In this document: in pieces, positions 1-8,909 of the stretch
How positions within the stretch are numbered: position 1 is the first letter of the stretch
Layout of the letters: each line of letters opens with the position of its first letter
Assembly: GCA_963771845.1 (NCBI GenBank)
Contig: CAVYVC010000016.1
Coordinates: 62,001-126,000, forward strand
From: VAZQ01 sp963771845
Lineage (GTDB): Bacteria; Pseudomonadota; Alphaproteobacteria; Rhizobiales; Xanthobacteraceae
Reading direction: 5' to 3'
Length of the DNA stretch: 64,000 nucleotides
Notes under the pieces: model-generated
The model's input: only the letters and a program-made list of their open reading frames with translations
Told to the model about the DNA's origin: nothing
Databases searched by the model: none
Program-made: the position numbers and the translations under genes

Positions 1-105
1 GTCTTGGATTCTGACCGCCGATGCGGCTAATCGTCGCCGACACCAGTCCCCTGGCAATCGTCCTGACGGGCTACTGACGAGTGTGCGCATGCGGAGGCGG
101 TCAGT

Positions 106-606
106 TCATGCAGCTGATCGGGGGATTTTCCGCGCGGGCACGTAGTGCGCTGCCAACAGATGTTTGTCGCGCGCAAAGGCTCGGCAGGCGATGGCAACAA
201 CAGGCGGTAGTTTGTCCTTGTTCAAGTAACCCATGATGGTGCGCCGGCCGACACCAAGCAGCTTGGCTGCCTCCGTCAAGGACAGGCCCAATGCCACTCG
301 CCATTTCGCGAAATCCGCTCCTGTCATCGGTTGCTGCTCTTCCGCGATCCGCTTCAGCGTCGAGGCCGAAACGTCTAGCCGCCCCCATTTCGTATGGACA
401 GGCCAAGCCAGCCCGAGGCCATCCTCCACGATTGCGGCCTTGGTGAAGGTCTCGGCATCCTCCATCAGCGGCGTAAAATGTGCGCTGCGGGCTATCAGCC
501 CGGTCATATCGAGTTCGTAATCCCGCCGATCTCCGGCAAATCGAACGCGCAGCATGCGGCTAGCGATTGGACGCGCCTTCGTCAGCCTCGTCGCGCGGTC
601 GGTCAT
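106..606 (-). CDS. DUF2442 domain protein with C-terminal helix-turn-helix
   Basis: Predicted 166-residue DNA-binding protein. The N-terminal half (about residues 15-90) has the DUF2442 pattern of a short beta-rich domain ending in a W-x3-D-type segment. The C-terminal part (about 100-150) reads as a helix-turn-helix in which a LSLTEAAKLLGVGRRTI segment resembles Xre/excisionase recognition helices. The open frame runs further upstream, but the ATG at 606 has an AGAGG ribosome site just before it and directly follows the DUF4160 reading frame, so I chose it. DUF4160/DUF2442 pairs are often adjacent and are suspected of being toxin-antitoxin-like modules; that role is inference here. A palindrome upstream of the pair (868-886) could be its operator. 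Confidence 0.75.
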   Translation of the reverse strand: MTDRATRLTKARPIASRMLRVRFAGDRRDYELDMTGLIARSAHFTPLMEDAETFTKAAIVEDGLGLAWPVHTKWGRLDVSASTLKRIAEEQQPMTGADFAKWRVALGLSLTEAAKLLGVGRRTIMGYLNKDKLPPVVAIACRAFARDKHLLAAHYVPARKIPRSAA

Positions 607-611
607 GCTGA

Positions 612-840
612 TCACCTCTGGAATTCGTTCCACATCGCCAGCAACTCTGCCCGGTGCCGTTCGACCCAACGACGCGCCTGTTTCAAGACCTTGTTAGGCG
701 CCTCGCCAGCCGAGCAAGTCGCCGTTCGAGATACGAAGTTTCGCAGCAAAATCGGTACCCTTGACTTGCACGTGCGGCGGGTTCTCGTCCTGGAAGAACA
801 TCAGGAGCTTGAAGCTGCCAAACCGCCTGATCTCCGGCAT
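612..840 (-). pseudogene. DUF4160 protein gene, single-base frameshift
   Basis: From the ATG at 840 the protein begins MPEIRRFGSFKLLMFFQDEN and continues with the P-P-H-V motif typical of DUF4160. After about 41 residues the frame hits a stop near 693. One frame over, the sequence continues with a normal DUF4160 C-terminus ending LLAMWNEFQR, whose stop lies 5 bases before the DUF2442 start. Removing one G from the GG around 700 restores the whole reading frame. It is the first gene of a two-gene operon with the DUF2442/HTH gene. Function is unknown; it is possibly the partner of a toxin-antitoxin-like pair. The shift may be real or an assembly error. Confidence 0.65.
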
Positions 841-867
841 CTGCGCGCTCCCGCGACCACCCCAATA

Positions 868-886
868 TAGGGCAATATTTGCCCTA
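868..886. promoter_or_regulatory. Palindromic operator candidate upstream of the DUF4160/DUF2442 pair
   Basis: TAGGGCAATATTTGCCCTA is a near-perfect inverted repeat 28 bases upstream of the DUF4160 start. Its position and symmetry suit an autoregulatory site bound by the helix-turn-helix protein of the same operon. This is inferred from position only. Confidence 0.4.
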
Positions 887-965
887 GTTCAAGCTGGGCG
901 GAGCGCTCACGGGGAAAATCTCGTGACGGCGCTGGCAACGACGCGCGAACGGCGTACCTTTGGGG

Positions 966-1041
966 TGGCGACCCCGGCTGGATTCGAACCAGCGACCTTC
1001 AGCTTAGAAGGCTGTTGCTCTATCCCCTGAGCTACGGGGCC
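966..1041 (-). tRNA. tRNA-Arg (anticodon UCU)
   Basis: The minus strand folds as a tRNA. The acceptor stem is GGCCCCG paired with CGGGGTC (one G-U), the anticodon loop is CTTCTAA with anticodon TCT, the T-loop is GTTCGAATCC, and a CCA end is encoded at 966-968. The length is 76 bases including CCA. The anticodon stem has one A-A mismatch at its outer end. It decodes AGA. Confidence 0.93.
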
Positions 1042-1179
1042 GTAGCCGCTTCAAGTTTATGCGGCAGCAACTCTTTTCAAGTCGTGCCGACGCAGCATAT
1101 CAACCCGAGTTGGCAATCGCTAGCATCTGCGTGCGAGTAGTTATCAGCTTATCAGCACACGATGCGACGAAAGAAGGCC

Positions 1180-1746
1180 ATGCCGGAAATTTACGTCAGT
1201 ACCGATATCGAGGCGGATGGTCCGATCCCGGGACCAAACTCCATGCTCAGCTTTGCCTCTGCTGCTTATAGCGCTGACAAAACGCTCCTCTCCACCTTCA
1301 GCGCGAATTTGCTCACGTTGCCCGGAGCCGTTGCGGATCCGAAGACCATGGAGTGGTGGAAGACGCAGCCCGATGCATGGGCGGAGTGCCGGCGGGATCT
1401 GCAACGGCCGGAGAGCGCCATGCCTGCCTACGCCAGCTGGCTCAAGGCGCTGCCCGGCACTCCAGTGTTCGTCGCCTATCCGGCGGCTTACGATTTCATG
1501 TTCGTCTACTGGTACCTGATGCGGTTTGCGGGCGAGAGTCCATTTTCGTTTTCCGCGCTCGACATCAAATCGTACGCCATGGCCGTGCTTGGCACGGACT
1601 ATCGGGGCACGACCAAAAACAACATGCCGAAAGCGTGGTTCGACCCGCTGCCGCACACGCACAAGGCCTTGGATGATGCCATCGAGCAGGGCGCGTTGTT
1701 CTGCAACATGCTCGCGGCCAGAAAGCGCGGCATGCCGGCTCCCTAG
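1180..1746 (+). CDS. DEDD-family 3'-5' exonuclease (RNase T-like)
   Basis: About 188 residues forming one DEDDh exonuclease domain. Exo I is STDIEADG, with the metal-binding D and E near the N-terminus. Exo II is the segment around YPAAYDFMFV. Exo III is HKALDDAIEQG near the C-terminus, giving the catalytic His and last Asp. The family removes nucleotides from RNA or single-stranded DNA 3' ends with two metal ions. An in-frame ATG exists at 1162, but AGAAGG precedes the ATG at 1180 and the conserved domain starts there. The gene is alone between a divergent tRNA and a palindromic repeat. The substrate cannot be told from sequence. Confidence 0.85.
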   Translation: MPEIYVSTDIEADGPIPGPNSMLSFASAAYSADKTLLSTFSANLLTLPGAVADPKTMEWWKTQPDAWAECRRDLQRPESAMPAYASWLKALPGTPVFVAYPAAYDFMFVYWYLMRFAGESPFSFSALDIKSYAMAVLGTDYRGTTKNNMPKAWFDPLPHTHKALDDAIEQGALFCNMLAARKRGMPAP

Positions 1747-1821
1747 AGCAAAGGGCTGGTCGGGCGGGTGAGCCGACAACGCTAGTCAGGTGCGGAACAA
1801 CGTCGCGCGTAAAATGTTCCT

Positions 1822-1903
1822 GTAGCCCGGATTGAGCGAAGCGAAATCCGGGGTTCCAAGCGACCGGCAGATCCCGGATTTCGCTGTGCTCAATCCGGGC
1901 TAC
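1822..1903. repeat. Long palindromic intergenic repeat
   Basis: Left arm GTAGCCCGGATTGAGCGAAG and onward is matched in inverted orientation by the arm ending CAATCCGGGCTAC, with about 17 bases between arms. It lies between convergent genes. The type is common in Bradyrhizobium-like intergenic DNA and may also act as a bidirectional transcription stop. Confidence 0.75.
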
Positions 1904-1906
1904 TGA

Positions 1907-3625
1907 CTACGACACAGGCACCCGGCCTGCCTCGACGGCCTGGCTGCGCAATCGTGTCGGTCGCCGCGTCGGCGTGACTGCGCAGAGCGGAGTAGGAACC
2001 GGCGTCTTCGAAAACCGCGGCTCGCCGCGCTCCGCGGTGATATCGATCCACACCAGCCAGTCTGCATCATCGCGCGCGACATGGTCCTCGCGAAAATGGC
2101 TCAGTCGCAACTCGGTACGAAACAAGGAGGCGCCTAAAATCAAGCGCGCCGCCTGCAGCATGGCTTGCGTTTCCTTGAGCCGCACCAGCTCGTGCGTGTG
2201 GGGTGCCGCGAGGTTGTGGAATCTTTTGCACAAGCTTTCCACCTGGCGCGAAGCCTGCTCCAGCCGATCGGCCCGCTTGAGGATGCCCACATCGTACGCG
2301 AACATGATCGCCTGCAATTCCCGCAGGATCGCGTCCGACTCAGGCGTGCTCGCGCCATCAAGCGGCGCGGCTGTCTCCTGATAAAGCCGTTTGACCTCGG
2401 CCGGTTCGAGCCGCGGCGGCGGCAAGCGGTCGAGATCCTCAACCGCGCTGCGCCCCGCGATCCAGCCGTTTCCGACGCACAGCCCGATGTGAAATCCGGC
2501 AAAATGATTGGCGCAACCCGCCTGCGCGAGCCCCGCCGCGAGCAGGCCCGGGACATCGGAGCGGCAATCGGGGCCGGTGCGGATGGCCATCTTGGTCATC
2601 TGATTGAGCGCGTAGTAGGGCGTCTTTCCGAACATGTCGGTGCGCGCTTCATCGCCGAGCTTGCGGAAGAACTTGTCCATCCATTTGACCTTGCTCTGGA
2701 TGAAATACTCGCGCAGCTCTGCCGGGATCGCCGACATGTCGAGATAGACCGGCGTATTGTCTTTCTTTCTTTCCAGCGCCATGGCGTAAGCGATGCGCGG
2801 CACGTCCGCTTCGTCGGCCCAGTCCGGCTCGTATTCGCGCATGAAGGCTTCGCCTTTGGCATTGACGAAATGCGCGCCCTCCTGGATCGCAAAGGTAATG
2901 CCCTCGAAATAGAATTTCGGCGTTCCCGGACGCACGTAGCTGAACTCGGCATTGCGCAGCGTTGCCCCCGCCGCGTAGGCGAGGAGAGTGCCGGTGCCGG
3001 TAATGTCGCGCACGAATCCTGACCGGAACGTGATGGCGTTGGTGGCGACGATGGTGGCGCGCGCCTTGATGGCGTGAAATTCTCCGGAGCGGCTGTGAAT
3101 GCCGACCGCTCCGGCGACGCGCCTGTCGTGGCCACCCAATAGCGCCGTGATGAAGATTCGATCCAGCAGCTGGACACCTTCCGCTTCGAGCGCGCGGCGC
3201 AGGCACCAGGCAAATTCGAGTCCACCCCCTTCCGGATACATGACCCGGGCGAGATCAAGCCCGCGCGTCGGACGGCGCTTGTAGCTGCCGTCCTCGGCGC
3301 GCGCGAATTTCATGCCGATGGCTTCGAAATCGTGGAGCCGCGCGGCGGAATTGGCGAGCACCTCGCGCACCAGGATCTGATCGGCGATGCCGTCGTTGCC
3401 CGCGACGATCTCGCGCAGGATTCCGTCGAGATCATCGTCGGGCAGGACCACGATCTTCCAGGCGTTCGAGAACGCCGTGTGGCCGGTCCGGCCGATGAGC
3501 CAGGAGTCGACGAGGGTGACGCGGGTGCCGGGTGGGCCGTGCCGTTTGGCGCTCAGCGCCGCCAGCAGGCCGCCGGCGCCGGCGCCCACGACAAGCACGT
3601 CGGTGTCGATGAGAACGCCGTCCAT
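1907..3625 (-). CDS. FAD-dependent oxidoreductase (fumarate/APS reductase flavoprotein-like)
   Basis: 572-residue flavoprotein. The N-terminal VLVVGAGAGG is the dinucleotide-binding motif for FAD. The central region has the fumarate reductase/succinate dehydrogenase flavoprotein fold, including an ATNAIT segment after the first FAD-binding part. The C-terminal helical domain carries SHFREDH, as in APS reductase alpha subunits and related enzymes. The ATG at 3625 starts 7 bases after the stop of the ferredoxin gene, so the two are one operon and probably one complex. The substrate is unknown. The C-terminal 50 residues are low in similarity and rich in basic and Pro residues. A divergent binding-protein gene suggests an imported substrate; that is inference. 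Confidence 0.85.
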   Translation of the reverse strand: MDGVLIDTDVLVVGAGAGGLLAALSAKRHGPPGTRVTLVDSWLIGRTGHTAFSNAWKIVVLPDDDLDGILREIVAGNDGIADQILVREVLANSAARLHDFEAIGMKFARAEDGSYKRRPTRGLDLARVMYPEGGGLEFAWCLRRALEAEGVQLLDRIFITALLGGHDRRVAGAVGIHSRSGEFHAIKARATIVATNAITFRSGFVRDITGTGTLLAYAAGATLRNAEFSYVRPGTPKFYFEGITFAIQEGAHFVNAKGEAFMREYEPDWADEADVPRIAYAMALERKKDNTPVYLDMSAIPAELREYFIQSKVKWMDKFFRKLGDEARTDMFGKTPYYALNQMTKMAIRTGPDCRSDVPGLLAAGLAQAGCANHFAGFHIGLCVGNGWIAGRSAVEDLDRLPPPRLEPAEVKRLYQETAAPLDGASTPESDAILRELQAIMFAYDVGILKRADRLEQASRQVESLCKRFHNLAAPHTHELVRLKETQAMLQAARLILGASLFRTELRLSHFREDHVARDDADWLVWIDITAERGEPRFSKTPVPTPLCAVTPTRRPTRLRSQAVEAGRVPVS

Positions 3626-3632
3626 TATTGCA

Positions 3633-3881
3633 TCACCATGGCCGCGGCCAATTCTTCACCGACGGGTGCACGTCCACGATCTGCTCCGGGCAGAAAATCT
3701 CGCAACTGAAACAGGTGATGCAATGCTCGCGGAATTTGATGTTGGGGATGAGCTTTAGCTGCCGCAGGCCTGCGATCTCGTCCTTGCTCGGCGCGGGTTC
3801 CATGTGGATCACGTCGGCCGGGCAGACAAGGTCGCAAATGCCGCAGCCCGTGCACTTCTCGATGTCGATGCTTTCGATCAT
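3633..3881 (-). CDS. 4Fe-4S dicluster ferredoxin, partner of the flavoprotein
   Basis: 82-residue ferredoxin with two cysteine groups. The first is CTGCGICDLVCP near the N-terminus; the second is CITCFSCEIFCP in the C-terminal half. Each gives four Cys for one 4Fe-4S cluster. The ATG at 3881 begins directly before the first cluster motif (MIESIDIEKCTG). The stop lies 7 bases upstream of the flavoprotein gene. The pair resembles the AprB/AprA layout, with this protein passing electrons to or from the FAD of its partner. It is shorter than true AprB and lacks the long tail, so dissimilatory APS reductase is unlikely. Confidence 0.87.
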   Translation of the reverse strand: MIESIDIEKCTGCGICDLVCPADVIHMEPAPSKDEIAGLRQLKLIPNIKFREHCITCFSCEIFCPEQIVDVHPSVKNWPRPW

Positions 3882-3949
3882 AACTGGGTTGTAGCGCCAG
3901 GGGCGCGGACTGTGCCACTTTTTTCTCAAATCGACCGCGAGGAAATGCC

Positions 3950-4903
3950 GTGAGAGGAGCAAAACTATCAGCCGTCCTGTTTGCCGTCGCTATTGCTGCC
4001 GCTTGCGCAACGTCGCCCGCCTGCGCGCAGGACAAGCTCAAGCTTGCGTTGGGGCAGCGCGGCAACTGGGACACCGCCATCGCGGAGCTCGGGCAGGAGA
4101 AGGGGATCTTCAAGCAACAGCGGCTCGATCTCGAAATTCTATGGACCCAGGGGGCCGGCGAAAGCCAGCAGGCGGTCATCTCCGGCAGCGTCGATATCGG
4201 GCTTGCCGGCACGCTAGCGGCGTTCGGCGCGTATCAGAAAGGCGCGCCGCTGCGCATCATCGCCGCCGAGGCGACGGGCGCGGCGGACTACTGGTATGTG
4301 CGCGTGGATTCGCCCATCCACAGCATCAAGGATCTCGACGGCAAAACCATCGCCTATTCGACCACCGGCGCATCCACCCATACGCTGGTGCTGGCATTTC
4401 TGCGCGCGAGCGGATCCGCCGGCAAACCGGTCGCAACCGGCGGTCCGGCGGCGACTTTCACGCAAGTCATGTCGGGGCAGGTGGATGTCGGCTGGTCCGC
4501 GCCGCCCTTTGGCCTTGATGCGTTGCACGACAACAAGATCCGCGTCATCGCGCGCGCCTCCGACGTGCCGATCGGACGCGACCAGACCATTCGCGCGCTG
4601 GTGACGAGCGCGGACGAGCTCAAGGCGCGGCCGGACGTGTTGCGCCGCTTTGTTCAGGGCTATCGCGACACCATTGAATGGATGTACGCGGGCGACGAGG
4701 CGCTCAATGCCTATGCGGTATTTGCCAAGATTCCGCTTGCGCTGGCGCGGCGCGTGCGTGACGAATTCTTTCCCAAGAAGCTCGTCTCCCCCGATGAGGT
4801 GAGCGGCATCGATACGCTGATGCCGGATGGCGTGACCTTCAAATATCTGCGCGAGCCTCTGAGCAAGGAGCAGCTGGCCGAGCTGATCCAGATCCCCAAG
4901 TAG
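3950..4903 (+). CDS. ABC transporter periplasmic substrate-binding protein (NitT/TauT/SsuA type)
   Basis: 317 residues. The N-terminus MRGAKLSAVLFAVAIAAACA followed by TSPACAQ is a Sec signal peptide. The mature part has the SsuA/THI5-like order: a KLALGQRGNWD strand, GIFKQQRLDLE, the GSVDIGLAG loop and a second-lobe GQVDVGWSAPPF. Such proteins deliver sulfonates, nitrate or thiamine precursors to an ABC permease. No permease or ATPase gene is next to it, so it must use one elsewhere. The GTG at 3950 is chosen because GAGGA lies about 8 bases upstream. It is transcribed away from the ferredoxin/flavoprotein operon and may share its promoter region. Ligand unknown. Confidence 0.85.
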   Translation: MRGAKLSAVLFAVAIAAACATSPACAQDKLKLALGQRGNWDTAIAELGQEKGIFKQQRLDLEILWTQGAGESQQAVISGSVDIGLAGTLAAFGAYQKGAPLRIIAAEATGAADYWYVRVDSPIHSIKDLDGKTIAYSTTGASTHTLVLAFLRASGSAGKPVATGGPAATFTQVMSGQVDVGWSAPPFGLDALHDNKIRVIARASDVPIGRDQTIRALVTSADELKARPDVLRRFVQGYRDTIEWMYAGDEALNAYAVFAKIPLALARRVRDEFFPKKLVSPDEVSGIDTLMPDGVTFKYLREPLSKEQLAELIQIPK

Positions 4904-4908
4904 CCCTA

Positions 4909-6369
4909 TCAATCGAATGCATGTGGTTTCCCCGCCCGACCGAGCGCAAATTGGCCGATGGGCCCCTCGATGTGAATTTCGATCCTGGTCATCTTGGCAA
5001 ACAGGTCGATATTGGCAGTGCCTATCGCACATCCGCCCAGTCCCATTTCGGTTGCGGCAAGATAGAGCGTCTGCATCAGCACGCCGGCGTCCTTGAGAAT
5101 GAGCGCATAGGCGATGGCGCTGTATTTCCAGGCGACCCGGCCGAAGCGTGCCGCGATCGTGATCAGGACCTGCGGCGGGCCGGGCGCGCCCATGGCGAAT
5201 TGGGCGCCCCGCAACAGCGCCTCGAGCTGTTGCGGCGGGACGGAAATCGCTACCAGCGAATGTGTGCCGGCATCATAATGATAGAACCCCCGCGCGAGCC
5301 CTTCACATTTGTTCACCCCGAGATAAAGCTCGAGCGGATAGCTTGCGCCGCCGGAAGGATAGGACCTCGCGGCGTATTCAACCGCCACGCCGGTATCGTT
5401 GCTCTTCCATTTCGACTGCACGCGCGCAGTGGCGTCGAGAACGCGCGCGAGTTCGGCGATAGCGATCGGCCGCTCATCGTCGAATATTCGCGTTGAATGG
5501 CGGTCGCGCAGAAGCTTTGCGAACAGCGAGATCGGCTGGGATTGCGCGGCGGCGAACTTGCGCAGATCTACTTTTTTGCCGGGCCAGCGCGGCCGCACCG
5601 CGGGCAGGGGAGGGATCAGGCCGGCATGCGAATAAAGTCCGCCCTGCGGATTGGCATGCCTTCCCTCCATGCTGCGCGCATGGAAAAGAAGGTCGTGAAA
5701 GTCCCACAGCACGAGATTGCTATCCCCTTCCGCCGCGCGCAGTACATCCATGCGCTCGGGCTCGAGCTTGAAAAGGATCTGACAATCCAGCAACAGACCG
5801 CAAAGCTCGCTGTTTGGAAAGCCATCCTGCCGGCGTAGCTCTCTGATCCGTTGCGGCGCAGCAAGCAGGGCCACCGCGTTCGCAAGCTTGCGATTGCAAA
5901 ACCTGAACAGCGCGCCGGCCCGCGGCGATTCCAGGACCAGGTCGTTCCCGCGCCGGCGCAGATAGGCAAAGCGCGAGAGCACGAGAACATCGGAAGCACG
6001 AACCGGGGCCACGCGCGGCCAGTAATCCGGAGTCTGGGGCTCGATAATGACATCAGCCTCGCGCTCGCGTGCGCCGCCGAGGCACCATTCCAGGAGGCCG
6101 TGCGCCGCCAATCGCCGCACGAGACGGTGAATGTCCTTTTCCGTCTCCGTGCGTTCCGGCGCAAACGAGGAAAGCGGCAGACCCATCCGCAAATCTTGGG
6201 CGCGCGCGCTCGCCGCCGCGCTGAACTTGCCCAGGCCGACCGCCGCGTGATCGAAGCTCGCGCTGAGAGTTCCGTTCGGCCGCGCTTCGAGCTTTACGTG
6301 ATCGAGGAGTCGCGCCGATAGACTAGCCTGCCGGGCCCGCCGCTGGTTCTTTCGATCGGAAACGCCCAA
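4909..6369 (-). CDS. SagB/ThcOx-family FMN dehydrogenase of a TOMM cluster
   Basis: 486-residue protein whose C-terminal half is a nitroreductase-fold SagB domain, with RHSTRIFDDERP at its start, YPSGGASYPLELY in the middle and a GLGGCAIG segment near the end. In azole-forming peptide pathways this FMN enzyme oxidises azolines to thiazoles and oxazoles. The N-terminal half is an extra domain often seen in long SagB forms. It starts with TTG at 6369, 9 bases after the YcaO frame ends, so it is co-transcribed and probably translationally coupled. Reading frame is intact. Together with the YcaO protein and the Cys-rich precursor upstream it defines the locus. Confidence 0.87.
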   Translation of the reverse strand: MGVSDRKNQRRARQASLSARLLDHVKLEARPNGTLSASFDHAAVGLGKFSAAASARAQDLRMGLPLSSFAPERTETEKDIHRLVRRLAAHGLLEWCLGGAREREADVIIEPQTPDYWPRVAPVRASDVLVLSRFAYLRRRGNDLVLESPRAGALFRFCNRKLANAVALLAAPQRIRELRRQDGFPNSELCGLLLDCQILFKLEPERMDVLRAAEGDSNLVLWDFHDLLFHARSMEGRHANPQGGLYSHAGLIPPLPAVRPRWPGKKVDLRKFAAAQSQPISLFAKLLRDRHSTRIFDDERPIAIAELARVLDATARVQSKWKSNDTGVAVEYAARSYPSGGASYPLELYLGVNKCEGLARGFYHYDAGTHSLVAISVPPQQLEALLRGAQFAMGAPGPPQVLITIAARFGRVAWKYSAIAYALILKDAGVLMQTLYLAATEMGLGGCAIGTANIDLFAKMTRIEIHIEGPIGQFALGRAGKPHAFD

Positions 6370-6378
6370 TCGATTACT

Positions 6379-8617
6379 TCACGTCTGCGGGTGAAGCGGA
6401 TTGAGCTCGTGCTCCGCAACCGGAGCCGCGAGCCATCCGAGCTTGACGGGAACATCATAGAGGCGCCCGGGCGCAAAACGGCGATAGAAATGCCGCAGCC
6501 CCGGAATGGTCACGCGCACGACCGGCACCTCGATATCGGGGCGGGTCTGATCGAGGACGAGAAAATCGAGCCCCGCGCGTCTGGCGAGGTTCACGCACGC
6601 GTCCACCTGTTCGCGCCCATCGATTTGCCCGAACTTCGAACCGAAATTCGCCCGCACGGTGCCGTTCGCTACCAGATAGGGATGGTCCGCAAGCCGAAAT
6701 GAAACGCCGCCATCCTCGGTTTCGCTCGACGGGTTCTGGCAGCGCGCGCCCATGAGACCAATGGACAGAAATTGACTGAGCTCGGTCATGGCGCGCAAGA
6801 GTGCAATGCGCGCGTCGAAATGAGCGCCGGAGCCGAACTCCATCGCCTCCTGGCCATCCTTCGTCCAGTGCGCGATGGTCACAAAAGTGGGCACGCCGAG
6901 ATCGCTGGTCATGTCGAGCACCCAAAGGCGCCGCCCGGTTTCGGCCAGTTGGGCTCTGAGATCGCGCACATAGGGATCGTCGAATTGAGCGAGGTCCAGC
7001 TCCGGCCGCCGCAGCCGATTGTACCACCAGATTGCGTACGCATCCCGCTCGACCAGTTCGAGGAAGCCCTGGACGATCGCTTCCTCTAATGTGTTACCGG
7101 CTGCGCAGCCGTTTGAAGTCCGTGTGGAAATGGTAGCTGCCTGGGCCGCTGTAAAAAAAATACAGCAAAGTGGTCGGCAGGTGTTTGAATTTTTCATCGC
7201 GCAACGACCAGACCGGCGACCATTCAATCTTCGCCGACGGGTCGAACGGCGGAGCAGTCATGTGCGAGTGATCATCCGCGCCGGCTACGTTCGCCTGATC
7301 CTGCCGGTACTGCGCGTCACTCAACAGCAGCACGTCATTCGGAAGAATGGCTTCCCCTGGCGCAAAGTCCGTGAACCGCCGAGTCACTCTGATCTCGTTG
7401 CCCTGAAAAATTCCGGAATAGCGCTCGATCGCCTCCATGAGCGCGCTCGCCTCACCCTGCTCGGCCGTGCTGCCCTTGCCGAAGCTTCCGCCGCTCAGGC
7501 CGGCGCGAAGCTCGTCCACGGTCTTTGGGCGTCCGGAGAAATTGTGGGTGGCAAGATAGTTGGTATTGAGCGGAAGGTTCGCCTGGATGCGCTCGAGCCG
7601 CGAAACCACCCCGGTGAGCGGGCTCACGTGCTTTCGGAAACGCGCAACCGTGGCGGCCGAGGAAACACTGCGGTATCCGCCGCTCGTCATCAGGAGCTTG
7701 CCGCCGCCTCCGAGCTTGAACGGTGCCGGCGCGCGGCGCGGGTCGCGCAACGCCTTGCGGCCGCAAGCCGGGCACTGCGGGCGGCGCGCGACATAATGCT
7801 TCACCACGCTGGCGCCCATGAGATCGAGACTGATGATGTGATCGTTGAGCTCGGTCCGAAAAGAGGTGGCGATCGCTTTTGCAATCTCCACCGCTGCGAG
7901 CTCGACGCCGCTGCGCCCCAGCGTGTTGCTCGCGAGCGGGGAGACCGCGACCGCATGCGCGCCGGTGCGATCGAGCAGAGCCTTGACCTCACGGTTGCGT
8001 TGCATGCGCTCGGCAAGACACATCCAGCAGGCGCTCTTGCCCGGGCGGAGAACCGGGCCGACCAGCGGAAAAATGCCGGAGGGCTGGGCGAGCAGCCATG
8101 AGGTGCGGTGCGAGAGATGCCGGGCGTTCAATTCGGCCAGGCGCTGATCGAGATAATCGTTCACCAGGGTGACGGTGAGATCGGCCGCGCGCTTGCTGAG
8201 ACGAACCCCAAGATTAGTCAGCGCCTGTTCGAGCTCGCTGGCACCCGCAACCTCGATTGCTTGAATGCCGACACGATATTTTTCCAGATCGCTCGCGGCG
8301 GTTTCGGGTGCAAGGCCAAGGCTTGCCCAATAAGCAGCCACAGTGTCCGGCAAAGCAAGTGCCGTCGTCGTTGCAAAGCGTCGCTCGATGAGCCGATTGA
8401 TCGCTTCGCGCACCTTGTCCGGCGGAAATTTCTGCTCCAGCTCGCGCACGACCTTGCGAGATTTTTTTCCGCGTTGTCCGATAGCGGCGGCGAGCGCGCA
8501 ATAGAGCTCGCCATGCAGAAAGAACTTGCGATCCTCGGAATAGAGGCAAACGGTGTTTGGCGGCAGCGCGTAGACGGTAAAATTCGGCGCGAACCGGAGA
8601 ACGTCTTTATCTCTCAT
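6379..8617 (-). pseudogene. Fused TOMM leader-binding (ThiF-like) and YcaO cyclodehydratase, frameshifted
   Basis: About 746 residues if read through. The N-terminal part (to about 330) is a ThiF-like leader-binding domain with two zinc-type pairs, CWMC and CPAC. The rest is a YcaO domain that uses ATP to cyclise Cys/Ser/Thr of a precursor into azolines; GEASALMEAIERYSG and GFLELVERDAYAIWWYNR are typical YcaO segments. The first frame (8617 to 7094) ends right after SGPGSYHFHTD. The YcaO sequence resumes in another frame with SNGCAAGNTLEEA and runs to 6379. One extra T in the GACTTCAAAC stretch near 7119 explains the shift. Either the cluster is dead, the base is an error, or the ribosome shifts there. 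No C-terminal PxPxP motif is seen. Confidence 0.83.
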
Positions 8618-8626
8618 GCCGGCGAG

Positions 8627-8704
8627 GTCATTGCCGGGCCTGCCCCGGCCCCACCCGGCAATCCAGCCTCTTCGCGAGCAATGATGGGATGGTTGATGGA
8701 CCGG
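8627..8704. repeat. REP-like repeat, copy 1 (precursor-YcaO spacer)
   Basis: GTCATTGCCGGGCCTG followed by CCCGGCAATCCAG and GGGATGGTTGATGGAC. A second copy with the same order lies at 8802. It is a dispersed palindromic repeat located inside the proposed TOMM operon. Confidence 0.75.
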
Positions 8705-8767
8705 CCGAACTCGGGTTTACCCGAGTTCGGCAATTTGACTGCGCAAGTCGAGTAAACTCGACTTGCG
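8705..8767. repeat. Two tandem perfect hairpins
   Basis: The first hairpin (8705-8730) has a 12-bp perfect stem CCGAACTCGGGT with a 2-base TT loop. The second (8742-8767) has a 12-bp perfect stem CGCAAGTCGAGT with an AA loop. Both share an ACTCG-type core around the loop, so they look like related members of one family. Their place between the precursor and the modification gene suggests mRNA processing or attenuation. Confidence 0.75.
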
Positions 8768-8801
8768 TGGCTCAAGCCCGCGGGTGACGCGCACCGGCGC
8801 A

Positions 8802-8882
8802 GTCATTGCCGGGCCTGACCGGCCTGACCCGGCAATCCATCCTCCTCGCGAGAAATGATGCGATGGTTGATGGACCCGCGGG
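8802..8882. repeat. REP-like repeat, copy 2
   Basis: Second copy of the element at 8627, with GTCATTGCCGGGCCTG, CCCGGCAATCCATCC and GCGATGGTTGATGGAC in the same order and orientation. It ends 27 bases after the precursor stop as read on the minus strand. Confidence 0.72.
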
Positions 8883-8909
8883 CGGCGCGCACAGTAGAAG
8901 CTGACAACC

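Noticed and set aside
4214..5032. 272-residue minus-strand open frame opposite the binding protein
   Set aside because: Antisense to a well-supported signal-peptide protein, no domain recognised.
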